Numbered from the stretch's first letter, positions 36,238-48,378 are shown. The stretch: 64,000 nt of DNA from Varanus komodoensis (GCF_004798865.1 NW_025336348.1:2447527-2511526); one strand, 5' to 3'. The notes: generated by a model from the letters alone, not told the origin. A program made the numbers and translations.

Positions 36238-36513
36238 CCCTGCAGTGGAGGGCAGGACACCTTGCAATGGAGCAAAGTTCAGGGAACCAAGATTTAGGGT
36301 GAATGCCAGGAAGTACTTCCTAATGGTTAGGACCCCGAGGGTATGGAATTGACTTTCATGGGAAGTGATTGAAACCCCAGTGGCAAAGGTGTTCAAGGAT
36401 AGGCTGGACATGCACATGATAGGCGTGTCATGAACAGAGCTGGCTGGAGCCAGGGGTTAGACTAGATGACCTGGGAGACCCCTTCAGACTCACTCTGTTT
36501 CTATGTTTCTATG
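36238..36513 (+). mobile_element. CR1 LINE 3' region
   Basis: About 276 bases of 3' coding end and UTR: AGTTCAGGGAACCAAGATTT, GCCAGGAAGTACTTCCTAAT, TTCAAGGATAGGCTGGACAT and TAGACTAGATGACCTGGGAG, ending CTGTTTCTATGTTTCTATG. More diverged than the copies at 5185 and 17690. Confidence 0.88.
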
Positions 36514-36592
36514 CCGCACTGACTGTATATTGCTATGCAGATGTGGGAAATTGAACTCTCTGAGCTGAAATTGGCAAAAGGTATTGATTCTT

Positions 36593-36664
36593 GACACTTG
36601 AGAGCTCACTTGACACTTGAGAGCTCACTTGAGAGCTCACTATTGACACTTGAGAGCTCACTAT
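36593..36664 (+). repeat. Short tandem repeat of a 19-base unit
   Basis: Two perfect 19-base units (GACACTTGAGAGCTCACTT) at 36593-36611 and 36612-36630, then a shortened unit and a fourth unit. The last merges into the LINE frame that follows. Confidence 0.9.
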
Positions 36665-36827
36665 CGGGCCTATGCTGTGGCGGTGAAGGCGGCGAAAAAG
36701 AAGTTTTTTTCTGCTTCCATTGCCTCCTCACAATGCCGTCCAGCGGAGCTTTTTCGAGTGGTGCAAGGCCTGGTTCGCCTGGGTCCTAAGGAAGATCCGA
36801 TGCCACCCTCAAAGGCCCGCCGTGACG
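36645..36827 (+). mobile_element. LINE ORF2 fragment (endonuclease-RT linker), cut by the gap
   Basis: An open plus frame reads RAHYRAYAVAVKAAKKKFF, then SIASSQCRPAELFRVVQGLV. This matches the linker between endonuclease and reverse transcriptase in L2/CR1-clade LINEs (AVKAAKK, NRPAELFRVV). It is intact up to the assembly gap, so a larger, perhaps young copy may be collapsed there. Confidence 0.7.
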
Positions 36828-36927
36828 NNNNNNNNNNNNNNNNNNNNNNNNNNNNNNNNNNNNNNNNNNNNNNNNNNNNNNNNNNNNNNNNNNNNNNNNN
36901 NNNNNNNNNNNNNNNNNNNNNNNNNNN
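36828..36927. other. Assembly gap, 100 N
   Basis: Exactly 100 N, the usual placeholder for a gap of unknown size. LINE-like sequence on the left does not continue recognisably on the right. Confidence 0.99.
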
Positions 36928-37059
36928 CACCAAAACGAGTAGATGGAAAGATGGCCATTTAAAATTTACCCTTGGCTAGTACAGTCCTGCAAATGTCCAC
37001 ACAGAGTTACATCCCAGTGAGCTCAAAGGAATTTACGGTAAGTATGCCAAGAATTACAG

Positions 37060-37206
37060 TATCCGCATCCCAGGTGGTGGGCTCTCCCACACTAGAGACA
37101 TTCAAAACGAAACTGGACAGTCATCATAGGAGGAGGGTGTAAACTGATGACCTGTAACAGCAAAGGGTTGAGCCCAATGGCCTACCAGGCCCCTTCCAAC
37201 TCTTCT
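37060..37206 (+). mobile_element. CR1 LINE 3' end (different subfamily)
   Basis: GGGCTCTCCCACACTAGAGA, CATTCAAAACGAAACTGGAC, AAGGGTTGAGCCCAATGGCC and CCCTTCCAACTCTTCTG. This is the 3' end of a CR1 subfamily like those typical of birds and reptiles, plus orientation. Confidence 0.8.
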
Positions 37207-38404
37207 GTTTTATTATTCTTTAAAGAGTAATTCCATCTGTAGGACAGACATTCATGTTTCCAGGACTTTTAAAGTGTTGATCACGCAATAGACAGACCCC
37301 TACCTTTCTAAAAGTTCTGCTTCTGTTTCCTTAAACAGAAAAAGTTACTCTTCTTCCAGAAAAAACAACACGCTCTATGCTGGATTGCTTCCCTATTTTG
37401 CTTATGTTACCTTTGACACTTTTTTCGGTAGTCCTGTGAAAAGCCATAATGTAAGTAATGGTCCAAATGACTAAAATCCCAGATACTGTTTTCATTTCTT
37501 TCCCTGGAATGAAACTGTAAACTCTAGGCATGAAGTCAGTCAATACGTTTCTTAGCTGCCCAACTTCGTTGATTTATGCGGATTCCTTTTGGATGTCCCA
37601 TTTCCCTAAATACTTTTCATTTCCCATAGATTTGCCATATTTGTCCATGTTCTCGGGTTCACCAGTGGTAATAACCACAGATAAATCTTAGGGCTGTTCC
37701 AGGATTCCAGTAATAAGGACCCAGCTCACTCCAGCAGTCCAAAGACGGATTGCCTGCCGTGTGCTAGCTGAAATAGTCACATTTCCTCTGTTATTGTGTG
37801 TGTGGTTTCCCTTCCTTTTCTACTCCAGAAGGCTAGTCAATCAAATATGAAATGTGTTCCTCCTTCATGGCTGAAACTGCCTAGGAATCCCTTGCCTAAT
37901 GTAGTGTGGGTTATGCACTTAATTATGTTTCCGTCACCAGCTCATAGCAGGTGCTAGGAGCAAAGCTAATGTGTTTGTTTGCATAAGTTGATTGCAGATA
38001 ATAACCCTTGTGTACAAGAAAGGATATGCTAGCGCACACCACACAGGGGTCACTTCTGGACATTTGTGTACTTCTATGAAACTGTCCAAAAAACAAAGGC
38101 AGCTGTGTCGGTCACAAGAAAGAATCTAAAACCCATTTCCTGTAATAACCTACACCATCTAGTCAGCCTTTCCTCTTCCCCTGTTTTCTGCACAGCCCAT
38201 CGCCCTGCTTTTTGCAGTGTCTTTTCTGATGAAGAGATGTGAAGATCTTGAAAGTGTACACATTTCGTTATCTGTTGTGTTGCCCTAAGAAAAGTATTTC
38301 AGTATATGGTTCTACAGAACTGGGCGCACAATCAAGCAGAAATGATGGAAGTATACCTGAGAATACAGCATTTTCTCCCATGTTGGAATAACAGACGACT
38401 CTAA
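37207..38404. other. Upstream intergenic sequence without recognised element
   Basis: Nothing coding or repetitive recognised. Confidence 0.45.
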
Positions 38405-38488
38405 TCTGTATTTACAATGTTAATACTTGTAAACCACCCACAGAGCTCACAGGCTACGGGCGGTATATAAATGTAATAAATAAATAGT
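38405..38488 (+). mobile_element. L2/L3-like LINE 3' end
   Basis: CTTGTAAACCACCCACAGAG, then CTACGGGCGGTATATAAATG and a TAATAAATAAATA tail. Confidence 0.65.
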
Positions 38489-38550
38489 CTGGTCACGAGC
38501 TGCTGGGTTTTCTTTTCATTACAGCCGCTAATTCATAGGGTGCCTTTTTG

Positions 38551-38572
38551 TTTTTTTTTTTTTTTTTTTTTT
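38551..38572. repeat. T22 homopolymer
   Basis: Uninterrupted T run, possibly the poly(A) of a minus-strand insertion, but no body was recognised. Confidence 0.95.
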
Positions 38573-38877
38573 GCCACTCCCGTTCTGTGCCTTTAACAGA
38601 CGCCTGGCTCAGCAATGAGCAAACGAGGGTTCTTTTTCCCCACCACACCAAAAGTAGCGCAAAATGCTCCACTTCTGTGCGCTGAGCTGCCATTCAGACA
38701 GAAAGGCAGGGAAAGATACAGAAAGGTGGCCAGCCACCATATCATTCAACCCCTGGATGTGTTAGCAAAACCAAGGGTGAACTGAGTTCCCATGTTGTTT
38801 TGCACAGAATCTGTGTTTGAATATACAGGCTTAGCCTTTCCAAAACAAGGGCACTGAGGAGGAGTGAAAATTAATAC

Positions 38878-39310
38878 ATATTACTGATTTATTCATTTTA
38901 TTCCATTTCTGTACTGCCCAATAGCCAAAGCTCTCTGGGTGGCTCTCAAAAAATACACATCATAGGAGATAATCAAACATGCTATAAAGTCACAAACACA
39001 CTTAGTTTAAAACAGCTTGAAGGGTTGCAATGCAATACCGGATCTGATTTTTTTTTTTAAAGAAAACTGGCATAAATACCATACCCCATTGTATGCTGTC
39101 AAATGCCTGGAAGCAGAAGGCTGCCTTAACCTGGCACTGAAAATATAACGCCATTGGTATCAGGCAGACCTCTGGGAGGAGAATTTCAGAATCAAGGGGT
39201 TGCCACCGAAAAGGCCCTCTCCTTTGTTGTCCCCTCCCAAGCCTCCTCAGAGGAAAGCTGGCATTTGAAAATGGTGAAGGCGGGGTGTGGTACATGAAGT
39301 CAGCTGGCAG
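38878..39310 (-). mobile_element. L2/L3-like LINE 3' region
   Basis: The left end is the tail block in reverse complement (CCATTTCTGTACTGCCCAAT, AGCCAAAGCTCTCTGGGTGG). The right half has GAGAATTTCAGAATCAAGGG and ACCGAAAAGGCCCTCTCC, the coding block near the end of RT. Similar layout to 12742-13130 but better preserved. Confidence 0.75.
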
Positions 39311-39327
39311 CATATGGCTTGCGTGCT

Positions 39328-39339
39328 CCCCCCCCCCCC
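39328..39339. repeat. C12 homopolymer
   Basis: Uninterrupted C run just beyond the LINE fragment. Confidence 0.95.
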
Positions 39340-42300
39340 GCCCTGTGCATCCTTTCCCACAAATCCTATGTTGCTTGTTTTGTCATTCACAGTGGCAAGA
39401 GCACGAGAATCAGTGACTTGCCACAAAAACTGACTATGAGGTTAAGCTAGTTGAATTGTCCTTGTTTGGTCACTTAGCAAGTCTATGGCAGATGTGAAAT
39501 CAAAACCCACAACTTCCTGGTTCACAGCCTTTATTTATTTATTCATTCATTTCTTCTCCTTTATGCTGTGCTGTTCCCATGATTCTCCAGGGTGCACTGT
39601 GTGACTTCAAAAATCAGTTTGCTAAGCAAATGATTCCTTTGCAAGCAGTGGTTTAGCAGAAATCCTCACTGAGATAGTGCAGACAGTTTGAGCTCAGTGA
39701 AAAATCCAGTGATGCTTATTTTAGTGTTTGCTAAGCCCGTGGATTAGAGGCACATGGGTTGTTGCTGGGAGCTAAGTTGCAGTACTTTTCCCACTGCAAC
39801 CTTCACCAATATCCTTGCCTAGCGTTTGAGCATCGATCAGCCTGAACAAGGATCCAGCATCGATGCAGTACAATGGAGATTATCATTGACCTCCGTGGGA
39901 ATTGGATTGGAAGCATATAATTAAATTTGCTCATTAGTTGACCTTCGCTATAAATGTTACCGCCTCTAAAATGCCGGGGGCCATCTGGAAAGGGCTACTA
40001 GATCGCAGTGGAGCAGCGAGGATTGCGCCATTGGGGTGGTGCTCGGAGCCTCTCTCTCACCCATAGAGCATCGGACGATGGGGACATTGGCAGACACCTG
40101 GACCACACCTTACCGCTGGCTGCAGCATCCTCTCTTTCATCTCAGATCAGGTGTCGGGGGAAAATGAGCAAGAAGCTGTGCCGTAATATGGCTGCTGAAA
40201 AGCCTGGTGCTTTAAGAGCAGCTTTAGACTTGAGATGGATGCCTGCTCTGATCCTCTCAGAGATGCTAATGCTTTCCTGTCCTTTGGAGGTGCACTCAAT
40301 TATTTGCCTGCCTTGAAGGTCCTTCTTTGTCTTCTGTGTGTATTAGCTGCATTCATCCCTATTGTTTTGCCCTATTGTGCCTATAGCAACCTGCCTACCT
40401 GATCCTCCACCCCTCTCCAAACTATGTATGTGACTGATAGGTTATAAAAGCATCTTGTACAGACTCCATCATTTTAGTTCCTTCAGGAGCTACCTACATG
40501 CTACATGTATTTCCTGTGCGTCTGAATGCACTGTAAATGCTCTTTTGATTATACACCCCCAGTGTACCTGTTTTGGTTGTCACAAGGAGCACCCTGCAAG
40601 ACATGTGCATGGTTGTAAAGGTCCATGCTGACTGGGAATGATCCAGGTCACTGTAGCATACAAGACTCCCACTGCTAATTACCTGCTGGAGTTCAGGGAT
40701 GACCAGCAACTCACCCAGCATCCCTGTAGGTCTGTAAAATCTAAAGCCATCAACTCACTGGTGCACAGGAGGCAGGTCCTAGGCAGCCTGGACTGCATGA
40801 CGGAAGTCCACCTTCCCTTTGCACTGGATGCCCCTCCACCAATGTTAGACTTTTAGGAAAGTGTTCTTTCCCTACAGCTCACAGTATGAAGAGGACCAAC
40901 GTGTCTCAAAAGCATGTGAGATAGGAACTATCCTTGGATCAGTAGATAAGAAGACATATTGAAGGCCAAGGCCATCTATGAAAGTCTTCAGGGTTGATGT
41001 CGAAGATGGGCATGGTCAAGCTCCCGCTGAGGGTCCAATAGGGGCCACGGAGAGATCCCTGGAGTTACAACCTACTTGTTCCCCTGCCTCCCCTGACCCA
41101 GGGAGTGGCAATGAGAGCAGGAGCGGGAGTTGTGATGGGCCACTTGCTGCTTGGCTGTCTGCCTCTCGAGCAAGCAGGTATGGCAATCATGAAGAAGAAG
41201 CTGAGGATCAAGAGCTCACCTTGGTGACCATGGTGGGGAGACGGTAGATTCACTGAGAGAGAAGACCCACTGAGGGACTCTTGATCAAGGACCCTTAGAA
41301 ACCTGGAGCCAGCACTGAGTAGCTTCCAAGACCAGTAATTTCTTTTGAGCTTGCTCCTTGTGCACCAGAGCAACTTGGAATAAACTCACAGCATGTGCTT
41401 ACCTCTGCTGAGGAATGCTTCTCCCAGCCAGCCAGCGCTACACTCCTCCAGCCATGAGGTTGCTCCATTCCACCAAGCCCACATCCCTTCCCAGTTCCAA
41501 TGGACACTCAACATTCTGTGACTACGGAGTATTTTTGGTCCTCCTCATTAGAGGGTCACCCCCTTAGATTTGCAGGGGGATTGTTGCAATTTTTAAAACC
41601 TTCTGGGTTTTTCTAACCATGGCAATACCTCCTTGCTCTCCAAATGTCCTTTAGACTCTATTTCTCTTGGCACAAAAAAGTCATATACTGTATAATCATG
41701 GGTGCCTCCAGATGGAAGTATCCAGTGCTAAGCATTAGATGGCATGGTGGAGCAGCTTTGTCTCCTGACCTGCCTCTTAGCAGATTTTCTGCATTAAGGG
41801 AAACAGCAGCAGAAGCCTGTATTACTGATGTGGAACAGGAACCTTGAATATATGTCCCCATTTGAGAGTGCAAGTATATATACCGCTATATGATTAATAA
41901 TACTTTCAAATTCAGCTTAATGCATCTCTGATCATTACTGCATGGCTGTCTGTTTTGTTTTAGGCTTTTTCCTTTCCTTTTTTCTGTAGACAGGTTTGTA
42001 TTTTTGCTCCTGTTTTGTATACTTAGCCATTTTGCCCCTGTGTTTGATTTTGTTCAAAGATGGTAAAAATTGAATGAAAATATAATGATATAAAAAGTGG
42101 TGCGTAAATGCAGGGAAGTTCAGAGGAGACCAAGGGGAAATCACTTGAAGGGGGACTCCTTTAGAGAGCAGTAGTGTTAGTCGCTGTCCTTCCAGGGACT
42201 GGACTACTGCCTGTTACCATCCCTGCAATGTGTCCCTTCTGCCATTCTGCATCTTACTTTCTTGGAACTGCTTGCTTTGCCTGCTTCCTGTGCTTCCCAT

Positions 42301-42634
42301 TTCCCTGCTAAGCCTCTGAATATTTTGAAGTGGAGGAGGGTTGTGGTTTGTAAAAAACTGCTTCTCAAACAAGAGTCTACGCAGGAGCTTCTCAGGAGGA
42401 AATGAGTTGCGAATTGTGCTTGCAATTTTGCATTTCTCTCATGTGAAAATGACCTTCTTTGGAGTGGTGCACACAGATGACATCAGTGGGAGCATGTCAT
42501 GCAGTGTTATTCATGCCCTATTTCTTTGAATAAATTAAAATGAAATGTGGGTGAAGAACCAGTTGTTTCGTGCTTCGATCGGCACTTCCTTTCGTGCATA
42601 ACGGACGCAGAGAGCAGAACCGGGCTGTTTAAAG
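39340..42634. other. Upstream intergenic sequence, no firm element
   Basis: A GC-richer block at about 40960-41500 carries an 89-codon plus frame (40978-41247) with an acidic end (NHEEEAEDQELTLV) and may be part of an unclassified repeat. No host exon recognised. Confidence 0.35.
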
Positions 42635-42651
42635 GTGTGTGTGTGTGTGTG
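42635..42651. repeat. (GT)n short microsatellite
   Basis: About eight GT units followed by a G run. Confidence 0.95.
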
Positions 42652-42769
42652 GGGGGAATCTGCCATGAAATTCTTCCCATCACACCTCCCTGCACCCCTT
42701 CCTAAATTCAGATTAAGGGGCAAAGATGCCAGTGCAGGAGCAGTGGGTTTGGGATCTTCAAATGTGTTC

Positions 42770-42838
42770 TTGCAAATTGTCCAAAGAACGTTGGCTATTG
42801 GGTGATACAGAAATGAAATGAAATGAAATGAAATGTCC
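42770..42838 (+). mobile_element. L2/L3-like LINE 3' end with GAAAT tail
   Basis: GTCCAAAGAACGTTGGCTAT, then GGGTGATACAGAAATG and (GAAAT)n. Same terminus as 24735-24922. Confidence 0.75.
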
Positions 42839-43842
42839 ACTTCCTATCAGGAATACTATGCAACTGCTGATGGAGGCAGAAGTCTCATATAGATTGTTTT
42901 GATTTTAAAGAAGGGGGATATAAAATAGCTGCAGTTTAGTTGTGATTAGTTATTTTATTTCTTTGAAGCCTTTCTCCCAAGAGCTAAGCCAAAAAGGCAC
43001 CTAGGGACGCAAGCTTCTCCCTTCCACTGGGCAGCTGCCACACTCTCGCTCAGGAGAGGATGCTCCAAAGAAGGCATCTGCTACCACAGTTGTTTACCAC
43101 CTAGCCTTCCTCTGTATAGACCAGCCAGCCTCCGGCAGGGGGTGGCTGAGGCTGGACCCCACTGTGGACACTGCTTGGGAGGACCACATGCCCACCGGCC
43201 TGGAGAAGGTGTGAGCAGCAGCTCCCACTGAACGGCGACCCTGGGACAGGCAAGCCAATTGGCCTACTGTGGTGAGTTGCCCACGTCTCTAAGCATGCAG
43301 GCCAACGCATGTTTAGGCAGACTGATTCCCACATCTGCAAAGCCCTACAGCTCCTTCCCAGCGTTCTCCGGAGAATGGAGAGTTGCAGAATTTTGTTTCT
43401 GCCTGAGCTTGCCTAGGATTGCCCGCTCATTGATGGAAGAGAAAAGTCCGAGGGGATTGTGGGCAACAGTGTAGTTTTGGCATATGATTTAATGTTGCTG
43501 CAAGCTTCAAAGGGGTTTTAACAACCTTTTTGACAGTTCTCAGAGGGTGATGGAGGAAAGACTTAATTACTAGGAAGTGTGGTGCCAAAGCACAAGGCTG
43601 GATGGGAACTTTGCCATTTGCCCTCTTTAATTCTACACACACAAGGACAGGCTGCTGGACAGGGAAAGAAACTCTGTATGTGCTCAGAGTCATTTTCCTT
43701 TGTTATAAAATACAGTGTCTTCCTCTTTTTTATATTTCTGCTTGAGGAAAACTGCAACAAATACAGGAAGGAAATAAGGAAAAAAGAGAAAAGCAAACCA
43801 GCATCGCAAGTTACAAGGGAAAAAAACCCAACCACCACTGCT
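42839..43842. other. Upstream intergenic sequence without recognised element
   Basis: No exon or repeat family recognised. Confidence 0.45.
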
Positions 43843-43889
<47 letters not shown>

Positions 43890-43891
43890 AA
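43843..43891. repeat. (GAAA)n microsatellite, array 1
   Basis: About twelve perfect GAAA units. Confidence 0.97.
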
Positions 43892-44929
43892 TGCCAGGGT
43901 CGTTTCAAACCTGAACGATTCCCAAAATCACTTGACCAAGCCAAGTCTTTCTAAATTAGAATGCTAAGAACGATAACTAAAAAGGTTTGCCACTTTTGAA
44001 TCCATACAGTTGAGCCTATAAAGTTAGGAGTATTTCTCCTTTGAAAAATTTCTGTCAATTTTGTATATGTAAATGCAGACATGCAAGTTCCCTCATGAGC
44101 CGTTCTGAAATAATAAGAACATCGGTGGATTCCAAGTAGCCAATCAGTTTTGCAAAACGGAGCAGATTCATAACTGACAACCGGGTTGTTTTATATCTTG
44201 CAAACCATTACAGGTACAGTTGAATACTAAAGAGTCAATGGAATTAATTTTTCGTGTAATGACCTCTTCCAGGTGCATGCCCTCTGTGCTGCACCCTTGG
44301 TGCACTTAACAAGGGCTTTTCCCACCACTTAGTTTGCTGGAGTACCAACAAGAATTGGCCAAAGCTCTCAGCCCCAGCCGCCTCCCCTCCGCACTCCCCT
44401 CCTCTTTCCCCTTCGGTGTCCCACTTCAAGCTCAGTCTTCAAAGGCTCTGCTCCAGAATTGCAGGATCTCAAAGTGGGGAACTCTGTCCTGTCCTCCCAG
44501 GTGATGGAAGAAGGCCATAGCATTATCTCTGAAGAGCGTCTTTCCTTTTAGACAAAGCAATGCCTTTAAAGGAACTGGCATTCATTCCCAGTCTAATGAT
44601 TTTCTAGATTAATTTTATTTTCTATAAACACTAAGGGTCTATTACATGCTTGCTCCAGGGGCCTCTTAGACCTACCTCCTGAAATAGATTTACTGGGCAC
44701 TTCTGAGACAAAAATGCACACACTTTGGTTCCTCAGATTCCATAAGATACCCAGAGCACAGCCTGGTCTAATATTTCTGGCTGAGTTTTCCGTCATTCAG
44801 CTCTTGGCTATTCCCAGGATGCCTGGACAGGTTAGTGCAACCACCTCTGAATCCTGACCCCTCCTGGTGTATGCAAGCTAGCCAGGACAGAACACCTGGG
44901 CTGGAGAGGTGATCCATGTGTCCTTGTAG
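43892..44929. other. Upstream intergenic sequence without recognised element
   Basis: No exon or repeat family recognised. Confidence 0.45.
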
Positions 44930-45300
44930 GAGGAAGTGCTCTCAAACAGCCTAAACGAGGTGGCATCAAGAAAATACCTCTTGTTTGAAGACATCCCCTC
45001 TGAACCTAGATGGTCTCAATAACTTGAGGCCAGTAGCAAATGTGCCTTTCCTGAGCAAAGTTCTTAAGCAGGTGGTGACCAACCAGCTCCAGATGCTTTT
45101 AGATGAAATCAGAGATGTGAAGCTTTGGTCACCCTGTGTAATTACTTCTTCTGGGAGAGAGGCAGGGGAGTATGACCCAGTAGAAACTCTTGGATCTCTC
45201 AGAAGCTTTCCGTCAATGACAAATAAACTGAGGCTCAGTCCAGACAAAACTGAGTTGTCCTGCTTGTGCCTCCCCAGCTTTATGGCTACAGGCAAATCTC
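44930..45300 (+). mobile_element. L2/L3-like LINE fragment with internal deletion
   Basis: Plus-frame translation gives SPLNLDGLNNLRPVANVPFL, then SKVLKQVVTNQLQMLLDE. This is the RT block usually written LDPTDLANYRPVSNLPFLSKVLEKVVAQQL. About 40 codons later comes LRLSPDKTELSCL, the KLNPSKTEVLLI block that normally lies about 150 residues further on. The FADD core between them is missing, so an internal deletion is inferred. Confidence 0.8.
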
Positions 45301-45721
45301 CATCCAGGCGCAAAGCGCTGCATATAAAATCCAGTGAGCAATTCATCAGCACTTGTTCACTTTGAACCGGGACTGCAGCAAGGGCCGGCCCTGCTATGAG
45401 ACAGGGTGAAGGTCTCTAGGCCTTCCAACAAGACCATAAGGAGCATGACAAAGCTTGCTGGCCCACACAGCCACAGTACACTCTCCCGTCCCCTCTGCCC
45501 CGTGCCCATGCAGTCGCACGCGCACACACCTGCACGTGCGTGCACGCGCACTTGTTGGCACCTCAGGTACGCTTGCGGGGCCTTCGGGAACAGTACCTTA
45601 AGACCAAAGGTGTGTCCATTGCGGCATTCTGTCCATACAGTCGCCACCTGGGGGAAAACTCTTCTGCTGGGTGTTTTCCAGCACCCAATACGGAAAGGCA
45701 CCCTGCTCCTGATATGGGATG

Positions 45722-45955
45722 CCCAGCACCCTCAGGCACTGATGTAAGCCGTGAATGCGCCCAGCCCCCCTTTAAAGCCATCCAAGTTGGTGGCCATTGC
45801 TATTTCTTGTGGAAGCGAATTCTCTGATTTATCAGTGCATGGTATGAAGTCCTTCAGCCCTGAATCTCCCACCACTTGGCTTCATGGTATGACCCCAGAT
45901 TCGAGTATTTCCACACTGCATGATTTTATCCTTCTCCGTCTAAGGTGTCTTCTCT
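45722..45955 (-). mobile_element. CR1 LINE 3' region (another subfamily)
   Basis: Plus strand reads CATCCAAGTTGGTGGCCATT, TTGTGGAAGCGAATTCTCTG, CTGAATCTCCCACCACTTGG and CATGGTATGACCCCAG, then GCATGATTTTATCC. This follows the CR1 region just 5' of the terminal block, minus orientation. Confidence 0.65.
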
Positions 45956-46880
45956 TACTCACCTTTCACCCCAGCTAAACTGCTCCAAATGTTGTGTTTA
46001 TAATACACAATTGCCTTGTGCTGATTTCTCTAGGAAGTGAAGGAAATTCATTTCCTTGGCACCCATATCTGCTACTCCAGTGATCCGTGATGAGCAGATT
46101 GCTTATTTTTGTTGGGGCCACAGCATGGGAGGAAAAAGTTAAACCGTACTTGCCAAGTTCTACCATGCTGATTGTCTCCCCCTGTACTTGGGCTGCCTAT
46201 CTGTTTATCAGCCCACCGATCTGCAGCTTATGTAACTGAAACTGATGTATTTAGCATATCCTGTGTTCAAAGTCAGTTGTAGCTGACAAGAAAAGAAGAG
46301 ATGAAGTCTAATATTTTCCAAATTTTGTACCTAATACTGAACTTTCACAAGGATTCTCGGCCCACCCGTGCCATCAAATCACTTTTGAAATTCCAAAGTA
46401 TGGTGGAGAAAATATATCTAACACGTGGGGAATATTGGTATGCCAAACCTTCTTGGACCTTGGCTAAATAAGCCATGTATGCATTCTGTTCTCTGTTGTC
46501 CTTGGGCAAAGACTGTGTCTAATCCTTGAATAACTGGGATCCAGACATCATTTGAAATTTGTTAAAGAATAATCAGGTCAGTCAACACCGAGGAATGGAT
46601 GAGAATCAAAAGGACAGGTCACAAACGTACACGCACAAGTCATGCATGCACACAGACACACATGCAACTAAAATGGGTAGGGGGGAGATATGCTTTATAG
46701 CCATCCCAGTTCAAACTCAGAAATGGCTGTACCAAAACTCAAGAAGAACACTGATCAATGTATAACTCCATGACCATATTTTGCCACTGTAAAGCAAAAT
46801 GAGGGACCCGGCTGTCCCTGGTCGGACAATAAAAATGCGTCTGGATTTGTGAAGGCTTCTCAACATACATCATTTTTCCC
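45956..46880. other. Upstream intergenic sequence without recognised element
   Basis: Nothing recognised apart from an ACAC-rich patch near 46620-46670. Confidence 0.45.
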
Positions 46881-47030
46881 TTATGATATCCCACCCTTTT
46901 TCCTCTTCTGAGGGACCCAAGGCAGTTCACATAGCTCCATGTTATCATCACAACAACAACCCTGTGAGGTAGGCTTCTCTGAGGGTGAGCAACTGCCCCC
47001 AAAGTCATTGCAAGCAAATGGCAACACCAG
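46881..47030 (-). mobile_element. Sauria-type SINE 3' half
   Basis: ATATCCCACCCTTTTTCCTC, CAAGGCAGTTCACATAGCTC, ATCACAACAACAACCCTGTG and AGGTAGGCTTCTCTGAGGG, ending at CCCCCAAAGTCATTGCAAGC. The tRNA-like head is missing. Confidence 0.72.
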
Positions 47031-47139
47031 ACAGTGTGATGTGATGCACTGAGATTTTACTGCACAATCCCTGTGTGTTAGAGGTCTGAATCTCCAAATT
47101 CCCCTGCTCTGTGCTTGCTTTCTTGCTCCCTCACTGAAT

Positions 47140-48120
47140 ATAGAAACATAGAAACAGAGCGAGTCAGAAGGGTCCTCCCGGGCCATCTAGTCTGACCCCC
47201 AGCTCCAGCCGGCTCCACTCACGACATGCCCACCATGTGCATGTCCAGCCTATCCTTGAACACCCTCACCGATGGGGCCTCAACCACCTCCCATGGAAGC
47301 CCATTCCACACCCTCGGGGTCCTGACTGTCAGGAAGTGCTTCCTGGCATCCAAATGGAACCTTGGCTCCCTGAGCTTTGCTCCATTGGAGCACGTTCTGC
47401 CTTCCTCTGCAGGGGAGAATAGTCTCTACCCACCTCCATGTGACATCCCCTCACATACCTGTATGTCGCCAACAGATCCCCGCAGAGTCTCCTCTTCTCC
47501 AGGCTGAAGAGACCCAGTTCCCTCAGTCTCGCCTCATACGGCATCCCCTGCAAACCGGCCACCAACCTTGTGGCCCTACACTGCACTGACTCCAACCTGG
47601 CTATATCCTTTCTGTAATGAGGGGCCCAAAACTGAGCACAATACTCCAGTTGCGGGCACACCAGAGTCATATAGAGTGGTAGTAATACCTCTTTCAATCT
47701 AGAAGCCACACTTTTGGCTATGCCCTCTTGACCACCGCATCACACTGCTGACTCATGTTTAGCCTTCAGTCAACCAGCACCTCAAGGTCCCTTTCACAAG
47801 TGCTGCTCTCCAGCCACTTGTCCCTTAACCTGTACTTTTGACACCCATTCCTATGCCCCAAGTGCAAGACCTTGCACTTATTCACATTGAACGCTGTCCT
47901 GTTGTTTCCTGCCCACTTCCATAGTCTGTCCAGATCCTTTTGGATCTGGAGTACCTGCTCCTCAGTTGTGGCCACTGCCCCAGTTTTAGTATCACCTGCG
48001 AATTTGATCAGCAGACTGGTCACCCCTTCTTCCATGTCACTGATGAAAAGTTTAAACAGGATCAGCTCCAGGACAGAGCCCTGGGTGACCCCGCTTGTCA
48101 CTGGCCGCCATCTTGATGAT
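47140..48120 (-). mobile_element. CR1 LINE, about 1 kb, 5'-truncated
   Basis: Longest CR1 in the window. On the minus strand the first open piece (48149-47766) holds the RT region RWRPVTSGVTQGSVL, LFISDME, then KFAGDTKTG, NVNKCKVLHLG and ERDLEVLVD. The second piece (47709-47329) has [36 protein letters not shown] and [20 protein letters not shown]. The 3' end is the CR1 terminal AGAAACATAGAAAC repeat at 47140. The catalytic FADD motif reads FAGD, and the two pieces are out of register, so the copy is dead. Confidence 0.92.
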
Positions 48121-48328
48121 GCCCCACTAATGGTTAATATGATAAACATGATTATGATTCCCCACTAATATGATACATACACATTTCTGTCTATGCTTCA
48201 ACATCATCCATAGAAGCCATTCTTGTAATGCAGAGTCCAGACAACAGGCAAGACTCTTTCAGTGACGGCCCCTCATCTCTGGATTGCCAACTCCCAAAGG
48301 AAACTTGGAAGGCACCCCCCGCCAAAAA

Positions 48329-48330
<2 letters not shown>

Positions 48331-48376
<46 letters not shown>

Positions 48377-48378
48377 AA
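48331..48378. repeat. (GAAA)n microsatellite, array 2
   Basis: About twelve perfect GAAA units, 4.4 kb from array 1 and in the same orientation. Confidence 0.97.

Noticed and set aside
36670-36979. Frames running through the N gap
   Set aside because: The X residues come from the assembly gap. Only the part left of 36827 is real sequence.
40978-41500. A host exon or retroelement gene with acidic motif EEEAEDQELTLV
   Set aside because: No splice sites, no recognised family, and the frame is short. It may belong to an unclassified repeat.
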